In this document: one piece after another, positions 1 to 11,925 of the stretch
How positions within the stretch are numbered: position 1 is the first letter of the stretch
Layout: the number at the start of each line of letters is the position of its first letter
NCBI RefSeq assembly: GCF_038502225.1
Contig: NC_091307.1
Span: forward strand, 20,197,032 to 20,261,031
Length of the DNA stretch: 64,000 bases
Reading direction: 5' to 3'
Source: Cherax quadricarinatus
Taxonomy: Eukaryota; Arthropoda; Malacostraca; Decapoda; Parastacidae
The notes under the pieces: generated by a model
The model's database searches: none
What the model was told of the DNA's origin: nothing
Seen by the model: the letters and a program-made list of their open reading frames with translations, nothing else
Translations under genes and position numbers: made by a program

Positions 1-655
1 AGTAAAGCAGTGTCCTAAAACTATAGACCGATAGCACTGTCGTCCCACATAAAAATCTTTGAGTTTTAAATATCAAGACTGGTAATCACATTGAATCTCA
101 AAAATTGTACAACCCAGGGGAGCTGGGGATTAGAACAGGTTGCTCATACCTCTCGCAGTAGTTTAACCATTACAACATGGTCTTAGATGAACTGGAAGAC
201 AAGCAAAATGCATATGTAATTTACACCGACTTTGTAAAAGCCTTTGACAAGTGTGATCATGATGTAATAGTCCACAAAATGCGTGCAAAAGGAATAACTG
301 AAAAAGTGTCAGATGAATATTTAATTTTCTAATGAATAAAACCGAAAATATAATAGTAAACAGAGAATTCAGAGGCTGTCATAGTGAAAAGCTTTGTTTC
401 CCAGGGCGCAGAATTGACCCCTATTTTTCTCATTCTCATATCCGACGTAGAGGCATAAAGCATAACACTGTATCATCTTTTGCAGACTATACTAGAAAAT
501 AAATGAAAGTGACATCCATTGAGAACACGGCAAACCTTCAAACTGATATAAACAAAGTTTTCGAGTGGGCGGGCCCTAGACATCAGTATGAAGTTTAATG
601 GAGACACGTTTCAGTTAGTCCATTATGGAAAGATTGGGGAAATAAATACAGGAAC
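1..655 (+). pseudogene. Eroded LINE reverse transcriptase fragment (LINE D type)
   Basis: Translation in shifting frames gives RT pieces in the correct order: an NYRPIAL-like block near the start, then a block reading TDFVKAFDKCDHDVIVHKM at about 220-285 (RT motif A region, with the FxKAFDxxDH signature), and later a stretch resembling NLQTDINKVFEW at about 535-570. Stops and frameshifts break it throughout, so it is not a gene. It runs into a LINE D tail fragment at 655-775, so the two may be one decayed element. The family is assigned by resemblance to the better copy at 45895-47250. The left end lies outside the window. Confidence 0.6.
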
Positions 656-775
656 AGATGTGGGGGGTCAACGGGCCGCCAGCAGCAACAGCTTGTTTGA
701 TCAGATAATCCATCGGGAGGCCTGGTCTGGGATCGGGCCGAAAGGGCTTTGACTCGGGAGGTACACCATGCTTAT
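655..775 (+). repeat. LINE D 3' tail fragment
   Basis: It carries the recurring words CCAGCAGCAACAGC, TTGATCAG, GGGAGGCCTGGTC and GGGCCG, found in the same order at 16560-16710, 49590-49735 and elsewhere. In the 16-kb copy these words lie at the end of an RT-type reading frame and in its 3' UTR, so this is a LINE 3' end rather than an independent SINE. Confidence 0.65.
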
Positions 776-1872
<1,097 letters not shown>

Positions 1873-1876
<4 letters not shown>

Positions 1877-1890
1877 TATATATATATATG

Positions 1891-1943
<53 letters not shown>

Positions 1944-1978
1944 TTATTTATTTATATATATGTATGTATGTATGTATA
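1873..1978. repeat. (TA)n with TATT and TATG variants
   Basis: TA-rich simple repeat directly after the RTE-type tail, interrupted by TATTTATTTATT and ending in TATG units. It is probably grown from the terminal repeat of the inserted element. Confidence 0.9.
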
Positions 1979-2586
1979 ATATGTGTGTGTGTCTTTAGAT
2001 AAGCTGGAGGCATGTCGTGAGTTCTTTGTCCTGATGGTGAGGTGACCAGCCTGTTGTGACTGACGTCTAGTGCGGTACTGAGCAAGAGACAAGAGGCGCA
2101 TCAGGAATGTTGTTGAAGCTACAACATTGGAAGACTCCTGTTGAATCGAGAAAGTTGAGCCAGATACTGCTTGTCCAGGCCCTCTTGAGCACACTCATAA
2201 ACTCTACTCTACCGATATGAGACTTGTATCACTGATTAGTAAGCATCTTGGGGCAAGCATTGGACTCCCGTCTTTTAGTAAACTGAGTCCTCGGTCTCCT
2301 GTACAAAAGGGTAAGAATCCGGTTCCTCCAGTGATGTGCTTAGTGAAGCGGTGACCCCTTCCTCTTCAAGAAAACCTTCTCCTCCTCCTACCCCCGATCG
2401 GCCTCCCCATCCCCACTCTTCCTTCCCTCCACCCTTCCCATCAAGCGGATCAAACATGGGGACAGCGGCGGCGACGGTACTATCGGATGTGCATTAGGCG
2501 GTCGTCTTGTCAGATGGTATCATGAGGGAGGCTGGCGTGTTGGGCTGTGCACCATAATGACTAGTGGGACCCTCACCCCTTACAAG
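1979..2586. other. Unassigned DNA; pyrimidine-rich tract
   Basis: No gene or family recognised. About 2350-2450 is strongly pyrimidine-rich on the plus strand (cctcc and ccc runs), which explains the short open frames on both strands. Confidence 0.4.
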
Positions 2587-2780
2587 ATGTGTGCTGCTGC
2601 TGTTGCTGTTGCCTCCCGCTGCTGTTGCTGCTGCCTCCTCTTGCTGTTGCATCCTGCTGCTGTTGCTCTTGCCTCCTGGTGCTGTTGTTGGTGCCTCTGG
2701 TTGTTTTTGCTGCTGCTGTTGCCTCCGGTTGCTTTTGCTGCTGTTATTGCCGCTGTGGACTTTTCCTCCTCTTCCTCTTC
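2587..2780. repeat. Imperfect CTG/TTG trinucleotide tract
   Basis: Runs of CTG and TTG with CCTCC interruptions, in units of roughly 25-40 bp. The three-base periodicity keeps all three plus frames and one minus frame open, giving poly-Leu, Cys, Ala or Gln peptides. No sign of real coding. Confidence 0.85.
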
Positions 2781-3009
2781 CTGGTCGTCATACATACGTC
2801 AGCCCAGATGCGCATATACTCAGGAAAGAAGTACCAAAATGGGATAAGTAAGTACAATCAAGTAAGACTAGTAGAATTGAGAAAGAACACGGTCCTATAT
2901 GGCAGTCATGAGAGCATACATGAACATAATGTGGAGGCTACAGTGAGGGGGCACTTACTGTTTCTTAAGGATAAATTTTGTATTTGTATCCTAATTGAAC
3001 GTAATGCAA

Positions 3010-3092
<83 letters not shown>
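3010..3092. repeat. (TC)n microsatellite
   Basis: About 40 CT units with a single early CTGT interruption. Confidence 0.97.
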
Positions 3093-3094
<2 letters not shown>

Positions 3095-3944
3095 CTTTGG
3101 CACTCGTACAGACGCATGTAGTGGAGGTAGGAGGCCAGGCACGTACGTCTCAGAATTTTCTATGTCGTATTACTGTTAAGTCCAAGATGTAAGATGCACA
3201 CAATCGCATTGAATGATCTCTGAACTGAAGGTGTACAGGCGGGAACAAAGGCTTGAGGAATGCTGACTTGGTAAAGAGAATGAAATGAAGAGGGAAGAGG
3301 GAGAAGAAAGGAGAGACAGACACGTAGATAGACAGATTAAGAAAGATAACTTGCGCCTTCAAGAAATCCAGCAAATATGGTCCATATCGTTAGGGTTGGA
3401 GTGGACGCTGAAGTATGATCAGTGTGAAGCTCCAGGCCGAGAAGTGACTGACGTTCTAGTGACCGATGTCGGGAGGGAGACTGACGAAGGCTTCCCATGG
3501 AAGCGTTGACAGGTGCGCACCTAGAGAGGTACTGAGATTGACGATGTCCTCTGAGGAGGGGGTTGAAAGGGCATACCCAGGGAATGTTCCAAGACTGACA
3601 GTATTCTCTTTAGGGCGGGTTAGAAGGGTACTTAGACGAGTATATGGAAAGTATCATTGAGCGGTTCTTTTCCACGGACTTCCAAAATAATAGTACTGCC
3701 TACAGTAACAAACCAGGCGGATGTTTGGTCGCGCTGGCTTTCCCAGCAGGTGAGCGGGAGAAGGTTAAGGGTAAGTTTCACGGGTCCGCGTGTACAGCTA
3801 CTTCCCATGACAAGCTCTTGGGCCCCTCCATTTGCCTAGGGTAATCCATAGGCTTCAGTGTCATTTGTTTTCTTACATTTTAACACAAAATTAGAAATGT
3901 ACGTAATAACTTTTTATTTATATATATTTTTAAAGGTATTTATC
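3093..3944. other. Unassigned unique-looking DNA
   Basis: No coding region above background, no known repeat tail and no strong hairpin seen. The short frames of 60-74 codons lack any domain signal. Confidence 0.4.
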
Positions 3945-4205
3945 CCCTGTTTAAGATTCAGTGAACCATTCTTCTCTGTCAGATCTTTTTAACTCGCCAA
4001 AATGAATGCTTTTGTTAGTGGGTGTGGGTGGGTGTGAATTGGACCTGACTAGCTTGTGCTACTAGGTCTGAGGCCGTGCTTCTTCCTTCAGTGAATGTGA
4101 ACTGACCTGACTAGGTTGGGTAATTGGCTTAAGCTAGTAGGGGACTTGGACCTTCCTCGCATGGGCCAGTAGGCCTGCTGCAGTGTTCTTATGTTCTTAT
4201 GTAAT
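3945..4205 (-). repeat. CR1-like LINE 3' end
   Basis: Read on the minus strand it starts with a doubled CATAAGAA word and contains CTGCAGCAGGCCTACTGG, then GGTCCAAGTC and CTAGTCAGGTCA. I recall this unit as a very common decapod repeat. It follows directly on the RT frame of LINE A copy 1, where that frame breaks off after the FSKAF motif. It is therefore either the true 3' end after an internal deletion or a separate insertion abutting it. Confidence 0.55.
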
Positions 4206-4215
4206 AAAGAAGGTA

Positions 4216-5066
4216 ATAAGAAGGCTTTACTAAAATCCAAATAAACAATATCATGTTCCTTATAACTGTCAACTGCCTCAAATGTTCTATTGAAGAACGT
4301 CAGTAAGAGTGTCAGGCAGGAACGACCTCTCGTGAATCCATGCTGAGATTCATTTATCAAGTTATGCTCTTCAAGGTGACTTCTAATAATGTCAGCTATA
4401 ATTGATTCTAATAACTTGCCCACTATAGATGTCAGGCTTATTGGACGGTAATTTGAAGGAGTGGACTTATCCCCTGATTTGAATATAGGAACCACATTAG
4501 CCATCTTCCACAACTCTGGCACAACACTGGTAAGGATGGACGCATTAAACACACTCGTTAATGGCTGACTAAACTCTATCTTGCATTCCCCAAGTTCCCT
4601 GGAAAACAGCTCATCGGGTCCCGGGGACTTACTTTGCTTCAGTTTGTCTATCTGTTTAATAACCATGTCCCTCGTGACAGTAATATTAGTTAATTTAAAT
4701 TCATCAGGAACTAAATAATTGTTAATTACTGGAATCTCATTTACATCTTCCTGTGTAAAAACTGACAAAAAATAGTCATTAAATAAGGAACACATTTCCA
4801 GTTCATTATCCATCAGCTGTCCATTCCCAATTTTCAGAGGTCCTACTTTTTCCTTCACCTTCGTTCTATACACTTGAAAGAACCCCTTTGGATTAGTCTT
4901 TGATTCATTAGCAACTCTAATTTCATAGTCACGTTTAGCCTTTCTAATCCCTTTTTTTACTTCTCTTTTAAGCTGAACATATAGGTCAGTAAGGTTAACC
5001 TCCCCTCTTCTGATGCGCCTATAAATTCCCCTTTCTTCCCTAATAGATGCTTTAGCCTCCTGTTAA
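4216..5066 (-). pseudogene. LINE A RT, N-terminal half
   Basis: The minus frame contains the linker between endonuclease and RT, then SPGPDELFSRELGE, WKMANVVPIFKSGDKS, NYRPISLTSIVGKLLESII, HGFTRGRSCLTLL and IVYLDFSKAF. These are the ordered RT blocks 0-A of CR1/Jockey-type LINEs. Motif A ends at FSKAF, and the expected DTVPH and FADD blocks are missing. The frame then reads into unrelated 3'-end sequence (3945-4205), so the last ~45 codons of the open frame are not RT. It would have copied LINE RNA at a nicked target. Confidence 0.8.
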
Positions 5067-5067
5067 C

Positions 5068-5705
5068 TCATTTGGGATCGTTATTATTAGACCTTATTTC
5101 TCTCTGGGGAATGTATATACTCTGGGCATGGTGTACATTATTAAGAAAACAATCATAAAAGCAGATCCCTTCATAATCATAAGTATGATCATCGTCAATA
5201 AAATCATTAGCTAGATAACCCCAATCAAGATTAGACAGGTGTTCCCTAAGTCCATTATAATCGGCAGAACGAAAATCAGGGATTTTTACTGTATTATCAT
5301 TATTCTTGCATTCCCAGTTAATGCTAAAACTGATGGATTTGTGATCATTTGCGCCAAGCTCTTCAGTGATCTCCAGATTATTTACGATTGTTTCCTTATT
5401 TGACAAGACTAGGTCTAGCAAATTATCACCCCTGGTAGGCTCTGCTCCGCACTGCTTCAGAAAACAGTCCTGAACTGTTTCCATAAAGTCACTGGACTCT
5501 AGATTACCTGTCTAAGAATTCCAGTCAATTTGACTAAAATTAAAGTCCCCTACTATGACTATGTTATTGTGTCTAGAAGCCCTAACAATTTCGTCCCAAA
5601 GAAGTCTCCCTCTATCGTGATCCAAGCCTGGAGGTCGGTATATTACACCTAGAATTAGTTTTTCTTGACCCTCTACAAACTCTACCCAAACAGATTCTGT
5701 TACTG
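5068..5705 (-). pseudogene. LINE A endonuclease, C-terminal part
   Basis: Two minus frames (5775-5512 and 5484-5068) encode the rest of an AP-type endonuclease: GVIYRPPG, then VGDFNFSQIDWNS (catalytic Asp/Asn block), and further on LLDLVLSN and LGANDHKSISF (the SDH-like block, here NDH). A stop codon and frame change lie between the two frames near 5485-5515. This domain nicks target DNA to prime reverse transcription. It continues at 6515-6057 after the inserted segment. Confidence 0.8.
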
Positions 5706-6056
5706 CAAACAGTCTTCTAACGTCTTGAAATACCCTTAAAAAGCTTAAATCCACGCTCCACACCATTGCCACCATTTATCATGTGGGGTTCGAACACGTG
5801 GATTGGGTAAAGTAATACTCACGTAGGCTGGAAGTACGTATAATTATGGATAATGTGGGTAGCGCCCAAACAGCCGTGGCCTGCCTCCTTGCTCACTCCC
5901 GTAAGACTAACTAACCCCAGTACCCATATGTGAGGGGGTCTTTGAAATACTGCTGAGGTCAGCGGCAATATGAATACAGTGACTCAGGCGGAGACGGTTG
6001 GTAGTGAGTCATCTACTGGTACACAGGTTACTGGTAACTGGTTACTACTACTGAGA
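5706..6056. mobile_element. 351-bp insertion flanked by 32-bp direct repeats
   Basis: The same 32 bases (5674-5705 and 6057-6088, encoding the VTESVWVEF part of the endonuclease) occur on both sides of this segment, so the host frame can be followed straight across it. The insert is non-coding. A B-box-like word GGTTCGAAC lies at about 5788-5796 and CACGTGGATT follows, but no clear tRNA fold is visible. It is either an unusual element with a long target duplication or the product of duplication and fill-in repair. Confidence 0.65.
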
Positions 6057-6515
6057 TACAAACTCTACCCAAACAGATTCTGTTACTGTTCCATCTATTT
6101 TTATACCTGTTTTTATGCAACAATTAATATTTTCTCGAATATATAATGCAACTCCTCCCCCCTTCCCATTACATCTATCCACATGGAACAACTTAAACCC
6201 TTGAATATTACACTCAGCAATCATATCCCGACTCTTTAAATCATACCAAGTTTCAGTTAATGCAATGATATCAAAGTTCCCAGCACATGCCACCAAACGT
6301 AGTTGATTAATTTTATATCTTGCACTTCGACTGTTAGCATAAAATACCATCATATGTTTTTTCTTCTGCACATTTTTCCTGTTCATCTTTGTTTTTACAC
6401 AATTTCTGAAATTATCATTACCCAGAGTTACTCCATGACAGTTACTATTAAGATTCTTAATATCAGAGCATAAGTCAATATATCCATACTCATTATTTAT
6501 CATTTCTAAACCCAT
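6057..6515 (-). pseudogene. LINE A endonuclease, N-terminal part
   Basis: The minus frame has FYANSRSARYKINQLRLV (start of EEP-fold), FDIIALTETWY (catalytic Glu block), and GGGVALYIREN, all typical of LINE AP endonucleases. The stretch from 6515 back to about 6400 is the ORF2 leader. It joins the C-terminal part once the 351-bp insert is removed. The last few codons (VSQ) read into insert sequence. Confidence 0.8.
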
Positions 6516-6529
6516 ACCTCTAACTAATC

Positions 6530-7087
6530 CTAGTTTAAAGCCCTAACAACCCCCTCAACTGAGCTAGCAAGAAAACCCACACCAGCCCTGGATAAGTGAA
6601 CCCCATCCCTGGCATACATGTAATTTTGGCCATAGAAGTTGTCCCAGTTGTCAATGAATGGTACTGCATTATCCTTACAGTGTTTATCCAGCCAACAATT
6701 AATACCAATTGCTCTGGACAACCATTCCTTACCAACACCTCTTCTTGGCAAAATGCCACATATAACAGGGCACCCCCCCTTCTTCCTAATTATGTCTATA
6801 GCTGTCCTGAACTTTCTAACTAAATCCTCACTTCTACGCTTGCCTACATCAATGCCTCCAGCACTGAGGCAAATAATAGGGTTTATCCCATTACCGTTCA
6901 TGATGTCAAGCCGGCTAACAATGTCCTCCATCCCAGCCCCAGGAAAGTAAACCCTCTGTCTCCTACTCCTGTCCTTCAAGCAGAACGCCCTATCCAACAG
7001 CAACAATATTCTTACCTTCAATGGTGTCGTTCGTCGTGACGTTCCCGGTAGTCGACTCACATTCGTCGGGTAGCATGGAGAATGCAT
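6530..7087 (-). pseudogene. LINE A ORF1, SGNH-esterase-like domain
   Basis: The frame contains DRAFCLKDRSRRQRVYFPGA, INPIICLSAGGIDVGKRR, GCPVICGILPRRG and ARDGVHLSRAGVGFLA. The last block matches the DxxH (block V) signature of SGNH/GDSL hydrolases, and the order is that of CR1-type ORF1 esterases. The expected block I (GDSQ-type nucleophile), which should lie just before DRAFC, is missing. The previous frame ends IVAVG and this one resumes at the Asp, so about 15-25 bases including the nucleophile look deleted. The first ~20 codons of the open frame are out-of-frame ORF1 sequence, not a separate start. Confidence 0.75.
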
Positions 7088-7358
7088 TAGATGTTTCCAC
7101 AGCAGTCTCTTTCTTCTTCATCGTTTCTGTCTTTCCATTCTTCTTGATCGTCAACTTCGTTCCATGCTGTCCAACCACTGACCACGTTCCCTTCTTGACC
7201 TGAGGACTCAAAACAGGAGGACTACTACGAATACTCTTGTTTTCCTCAGTCAATCGCCGTATCTCCATCTTCGCTACTCTCAATTCTTTCTTAAGCTGCT
7301 GGTAAAGTTGTTCGACAGAGGGCATCTTGGTCCAGTCCACGGATAGCACACAAGACAC
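6990..7358 (-). pseudogene. LINE A ORF1, N-terminal coiled coil
   Basis: From a Met at 7325 (MPSVEQLYQQLKKEL) the frame has a heptad-like coiled coil to about codon 40 (EIRRLTEENKSI), then a Ser/Pro and Lys-rich linker with GTWSVVGQHGTKL. It ends at IVAVG followed by a stop, where it should enter the esterase domain. An upstream Met at 7358 is possible, but the 7325 start follows the family pattern of a short N-terminus before the coil. ORF1 products of this type bind LINE RNA and multimerise through the coil. Confidence 0.7.
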
Positions 7359-7369
7359 TTCTTCACAGA

Positions 7370-7457
7370 GTTAAGTACAGGTCACCACTAAGTTAAGTAC
7401 AGTTCACCACTGAGTTAAGTACAGGTCACCACTGAGTTAAGTACAGGTCACCACTGA
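7370..7457 (-). repeat. 22-bp tandem repeat in the LINE A 5' UTR
   Basis: Four copies of a 22-bp unit containing AAGTACAGGTCACCACTGA, directly upstream of ORF1. Tandem monomers in a LINE 5' UTR often act as promoter modules; that role is inference here. Confidence 0.85.
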
Positions 7458-7495
7458 TGTATAAAGCTGTAATATAACCGCTGAACTTCTGTTGC

Positions 7496-8806
7496 TTACA
7501 CTTCTTGATATAAATAAGAACATAAGGCAAACAGTAATCTGTTTGCCTTATTACGTACGCTTAGGCATTGCTGTCTTGGTTTAAGGTTTCTGCTTATCAT
7601 AACCCCCATGTCCTTTTCGCAATCTGTATGGCTAAGTTCTACATTATTTAACTTATAAGTTCTAGGGTTATGGACACTCCCGAGATTCAGAATCTTGCAT
7701 TTATCTACACTGAACTGCATCTGCCTCTTTTCTGACCAGGTACTGAGTTTGTCTAAATCATCCTGAAGTTCCCTGATATCTACGTTTGAATCAATCATTC
7801 TACCTATCTTTGTGTCATCAGCGAATTTGCTCATTTCACTAGTAATTCCCTCATCAAGATCATTGATATATATTATAAACAACAACGGGCCCAAGAATAA
7901 TCCCTGTGGAACGCCACTTGTTACAGATCCCCACTCGGATTTAACCCCATTTATGGACACTGCTTCCTGTCTATGAGCCATGACTCGATCCATGACAGCA
8001 TTTTTCCCTCAATGCCATAAGCTGCCACTTTCTTTAACAGTTTTTGGTGCGGAACTCTATCAAAAGCCTTACTAAAATCTAAGGAAATAATATAAAATTC
8101 TTTATCGTGATCAACAGCCTCAAAAGCTTTACTGAAGAAAGTTAATAAAATAGTTAGACAAGAACGGCCTCTCGTGAATCCATGCTGAGTATCATTAATC
8201 AGATTATGCTTATCCAGATGGCTTCTTATAATCTCAGCTATAATTGACTAGTAATTTGCCTACAATTGAGGTCAGGCTTATTGGGCGGTAATTTGACGGT
8301 AACGACTTGTTCCATGCTTTAAAAATAGGAATTACATTAGCCATCTTCCACATATCAGACACTACACCTGTTTGAGGAGATAAATTAAAAATATTAGTTA
8401 ATGGTTCACAGAGTTCCATTTTGCATTCCTTGAGAACCCTTGAAAAAATCTCACCAGGTCCCGTCCACTTATTTTGGTTCAGTCGGTCTATTTGTTTCAT
8501 AACCATTTCACTAGTGACTGTGATATTACATAATTTATCTTCTCCAGGCCCACTATAAAAATTAATTACTGGGATATTGTTAGTGTCTTCCAGTGTAAAA
8601 ACCGAGAGAAAATAATTATTTAAAATCGAGCACATTTCATTTTGTTTGTCAGTAAGGTGCCCATAGTTATTTTTAAGGGGACCTATCTTATCTCTAAATT
8701 TTGTTCTATACACCTGGAAAAAACTTCAGGTTAGTTTTCGAATCCCTAGCAACTTTAATTTCATAGTCCCGTTTAGCTTTTCTTATCCCCTTTTTAACGT
8801 TCCTCT
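7496..8806 (-). pseudogene. LINE A copy 2, RT core
   Basis: A second minus-strand copy of the CR1-like LINE. The frame 8713-8234 has MWKMANVIPIF and NYRPISLTSIVGKLL. The interval 8230-7995 carries the motif A region with frameshifts. The frame 7993-7496 has GVPQGLFLGPLLFIIYINDL (block B) and SKFADDTKIG (catalytic motif C, Asp-Asp at about 7814-7825), then LDKLSTWSEKRQMQF and the thumb-like region. The GVPQGS block has Leu-Phe in place of Ser-Val. It is truncated at both ends, and the 3' end folds back on itself at 7522-7551. Confidence 0.8.
7521..7551. repeat. Fold-back hairpin at the LINE A copy 2 breakpoint
   Basis: A 13-bp perfect stem, ATAAGGCAAACAG and its complement, around a TAAT loop. 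On the minus strand the RT frame reads normally into one arm and is lost in the other, so the second arm looks templated by the first. Confidence 0.75.
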
Positions 8807-9039
8807 TAATGTCAATATTCAGGAAGAGAGAGAGGAGGTGGGGGACGAGTGAGTATACACCATCAGTTACACTATCTTTTGCAAAAGAACAGCATATTTT
8901 AACACATCAAAATAAAACTCTTTTATTCAATAAAGAAAATAATAATGGTCTATTTCCTCTGATCCCCCACGTCCCACATCTTCAGTTAATGCTTCGGAGG
9001 GCTTATGATAGGCCATCCTGAGAGATGGTAATTCCCGTG
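8807..9039. other. Unassigned DNA
   Basis: A purine-rich start (gaagagagagaggagg) marks the end of LINE A copy 2. Nothing else recognised. Confidence 0.35.
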
Positions 9040-9265
9040 AATTACCTTTGAAGCTATCTTAGCTGCTGAATCCGTAGTGGAACGCTTGACGATATCCTCG
9101 TTGTCCTACTGTAGTCTCCCAGCTCTGGCTGACAGATTTCATTAATTCATATCTGTAGCCCATCCTATATGATGGCATATAACGGGAAAATGTAGTTAGC
9201 TTTTGTTTCCTCCATGAAACTGTCTTATCGAATTGGTCAGCAGCACAGTGAAGGTCCTCCTAAAT
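9040..9265 (+). repeat. Interspersed repeat family F
   Basis: Shares a word order with 15690-15875, 17880-18105, 42240-42440 and, reversed, 63025-63145: CTTGACGATATCCTC, then CTGACAGATTTCA, TGTAGCCCATCC, ATGATGG and TAGCTTTT. It is non-coding, of unknown class and well diverged between copies, so an old family. Confidence 0.55.
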
Positions 9266-10454
9266 GATAATTATCATATAGTGGCACACGCATGATGCTC
9301 TCAACATGTAACTTACATAGAACGTCAGCAAACACTTGTCCTGTTTCCTGACAACCCTGCCTTAACTACATAGATTAGGGTAGCGGGGCACTGTTGATGT
9401 ACCCAGGTTTGTTCAATAAAAAAAGATTCATGCTTCCCGAGCCTTCATGAAATGTGTATTGGTATGCCGGAGTTACAGTGGAGGTCGTTGGAGTGCCATT
9501 AACTCACAACAATTAGGAATCTAACTCTTTTGTGAAGGCGGCTGCTTGAGAGGTTTACTGGGGTACGTGCCTTGACGCAGGGATGACGACCTCGACGATA
9601 CCAGCGGTGATAATGGTTATGAATGGTGCCTGATGATGCCAGGATAAGAGTGTGGCGATAATAGCCTAACCCAGGTTTACTTACCGAATGGTAACGATCT
9701 TGTAAGTGCGGTTCTGATAGAGTGATAAAAGCGACACACCTGCGCACACCACAAGGATCGCTCCACTTTCAACCTCCCCGGGAATACCTGATACGGATTC
9801 ATAAGTGGGTAATGATTGGTTATTAATATTGAAGTTGTAGCTTCTGACTTGCATATATAGTGTATAATCACTGATATGTGTCCTCGGGAGATTGAGACTT
9901 CTGGTCTCGCCTTTAACCATCGTCCAGCATTGCTGGTTTCTGGCTATTTATTCCCCGTTATATATACTCTAAAAGTTTTCCTCCACCACTTTCACATCCA
10001 GGTTATTTCTCTTCCCCACCACTTTTATGCAGTTTTAAAGATTTTGTTTCGATTTGCGAGTTTATTGTGCAGCGCCATTTATCCTGTGATCGAACATATA
10101 GCTAAAAAGCTGACAAGCTATTGCCGTTGTCAGTTCCATCATTAAGTTGAAAGCTATTACTTCCTTTATAAACTCTCATTGTCTTATTACATCAAAAAAT
10201 GCATTTTTTATATAAAATGCTGGCCGTTTTATCTGCAACGTCCTCGCAGTATTCAAACATGTCCGTATTATTATTTTTGTAGTCGTGTAAATCTGCTATA
10301 TTTCAAGATATAGTACCGAGGAGTATTATGTATCCTCTCCACACACTACATTAGTTTGTGTTTTGGAGTTGCTAAACCAGTCCTGGCTACAACCATCTCT
10401 TCTGTTTCAGTCTTTCTTACCGGAAACAAGTATTTCGTCTAATGCAGTCTTTTC
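9266..10454. other. Unassigned DNA
   Basis: No gene, tail word or strong hairpin recognised. Short frames near 9500-10150 have no domain signal. Confidence 0.4.
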
Positions 10455-10935
10455 AGATATCAGAGCTGGAAAAAATATCGCTCGGAGCTAATAAAGCAAT
10501 TAACTATTGAGAACGCCTCAGAGTAAAGGAATATAGTCTCTGGAGGCAAGAAGAGACAAAAACCTGACAATACTGTATACATATGGAGGATTTTAGTGTG
10601 CGTATTCGTAAATTACTATATTACTATTTCATAAAAAAGTACTGCAGTGAGAGATAGGAGAGGAAGTGTTAAATAGCCAGTGGAAAGTAGGCACAATAAG
10701 AGAGCGCAGTGTCAACATTCTTGGTCCACGTCTCTTTAACATGCTACCAGCCGATATCAGAAATGTTGCCTGGAGGATTATATATAAGTTTTCAAGTGGA
10801 AATGCCAGAGCAACCAAGATGTGATGGATATATGCGCCAGCGGGTTGTCAGTAGCAAAGAATTAGTTGAACAGGCAATCGACAAAAGCCTGGGCGGACTG
10901 TTAAGGGTAGAAAAACTCCCGAAACCAGTTACAGG
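10455..10935 (+). pseudogene. LINE D C-terminus and 3' tail
   Basis: Translation in several frames gives ISELEK, an ERL-type block and a YSL-type block, then IRERSVNILGPRLFNMLPAD and MPEQPRCDGYMRQR, the C-terminal region of LINE D RT proteins. It ends in GGCAATCGACAAAAGCCTGG and AAAACTCCCGAAACC, the D-tail variant ending in AAACTC. Frameshifts and small deletions are frequent. Confidence 0.6.
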
Positions 10936-10939
10936 TACA

Positions 10940-11450
10940 TCACATGTAATTCACATTAAAACGCAGCACAGCATGCAGAGAGATACCGATGCATAAAGAG
11001 ACAGCCAGCATGGATTCAGGGTTGACAAATATTGCATTACTAACCTCCAAGAGTTCCCCGATAAAGTAATTTACGTGACTGTCGTAGAATGTAAGAAAGC
11101 GTTCAACACTTGTCACATCGGAGGCTGATCTATCACAAACTGGAAGATCAAACAGGATCAATGGGAAATCTCCGATTGCTAAGGAGTATTTAATACTCTT
11201 TAAACATGCAAGAGTATTGCCATTTTTACGCTGAAGAGCTAAACCCTTAAGCTTCATGCTTGAGGGTCATACTAACATGGAGACCTCTCGTCCTAACATG
11301 CTGGAATACGTAGAGAATAGACATAAAGCAGAGGATGATGGTAAGAGGCAGCATTGTGGGTAGTCATGTGTGACGAGTGAAGTCCCCAAGGGTCCGTACC
11401 TGACCCCTGCTGTTCCTGATATACATAAATGACCTGCCAGAGGAAATGGA
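10940..11450 (+). pseudogene. Eroded LINE RT fragment
   Basis: Pieces read QHGFRVDKYCITNLQEF (about 11005-11055), then ECKKAFNT (about 11088-11111), and near 11360-11435 VTSEVPKGPYL with DIHK. These correspond to the RT blocks QHGF, motif A and motif B. Many stops. It is probably part of the LINE D family. Confidence 0.5.
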
Positions 11451-11510
11451 AGTCTACATATTTTATACTGTTTACTAATAATGAGAATACCAATCCCCAA
11501 ATTGCCTTTC

Positions 11511-11925
<415 letters not shown>

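Larger units (their letters stand above)
4206..7480 (-). mobile_element. CR1-like LINE (LINE A copy 1), with ORF1, endonuclease and partial RT
   Basis: Read on the minus strand the order is 5' tandem repeats (7370-7457), ORF1 with coiled coil and esterase-like domain (7358-6530), apurinic-type endonuclease (6515-5068), and the N-terminal half of RT (about 5066-4216). This ORF1-EN-RT order, with an SGNH-esterase ORF1, is the established plan of CR1-clade LINEs. The copy is dead. ORF1 has a deletion and frameshift, the endonuclease is split by a 351-bp insert, and the RT stops before the catalytic FADD motif. A second copy of the same family (7496-8806) lies upstream in the same orientation. 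Confidence 0.85.

Noticed and set aside
2557..3179. Overlapping frames up to 196 codons, Leu/Cys-rich
   Set aside because: CTG/TTG tract plus (TC)n; open in all frames, no domain.
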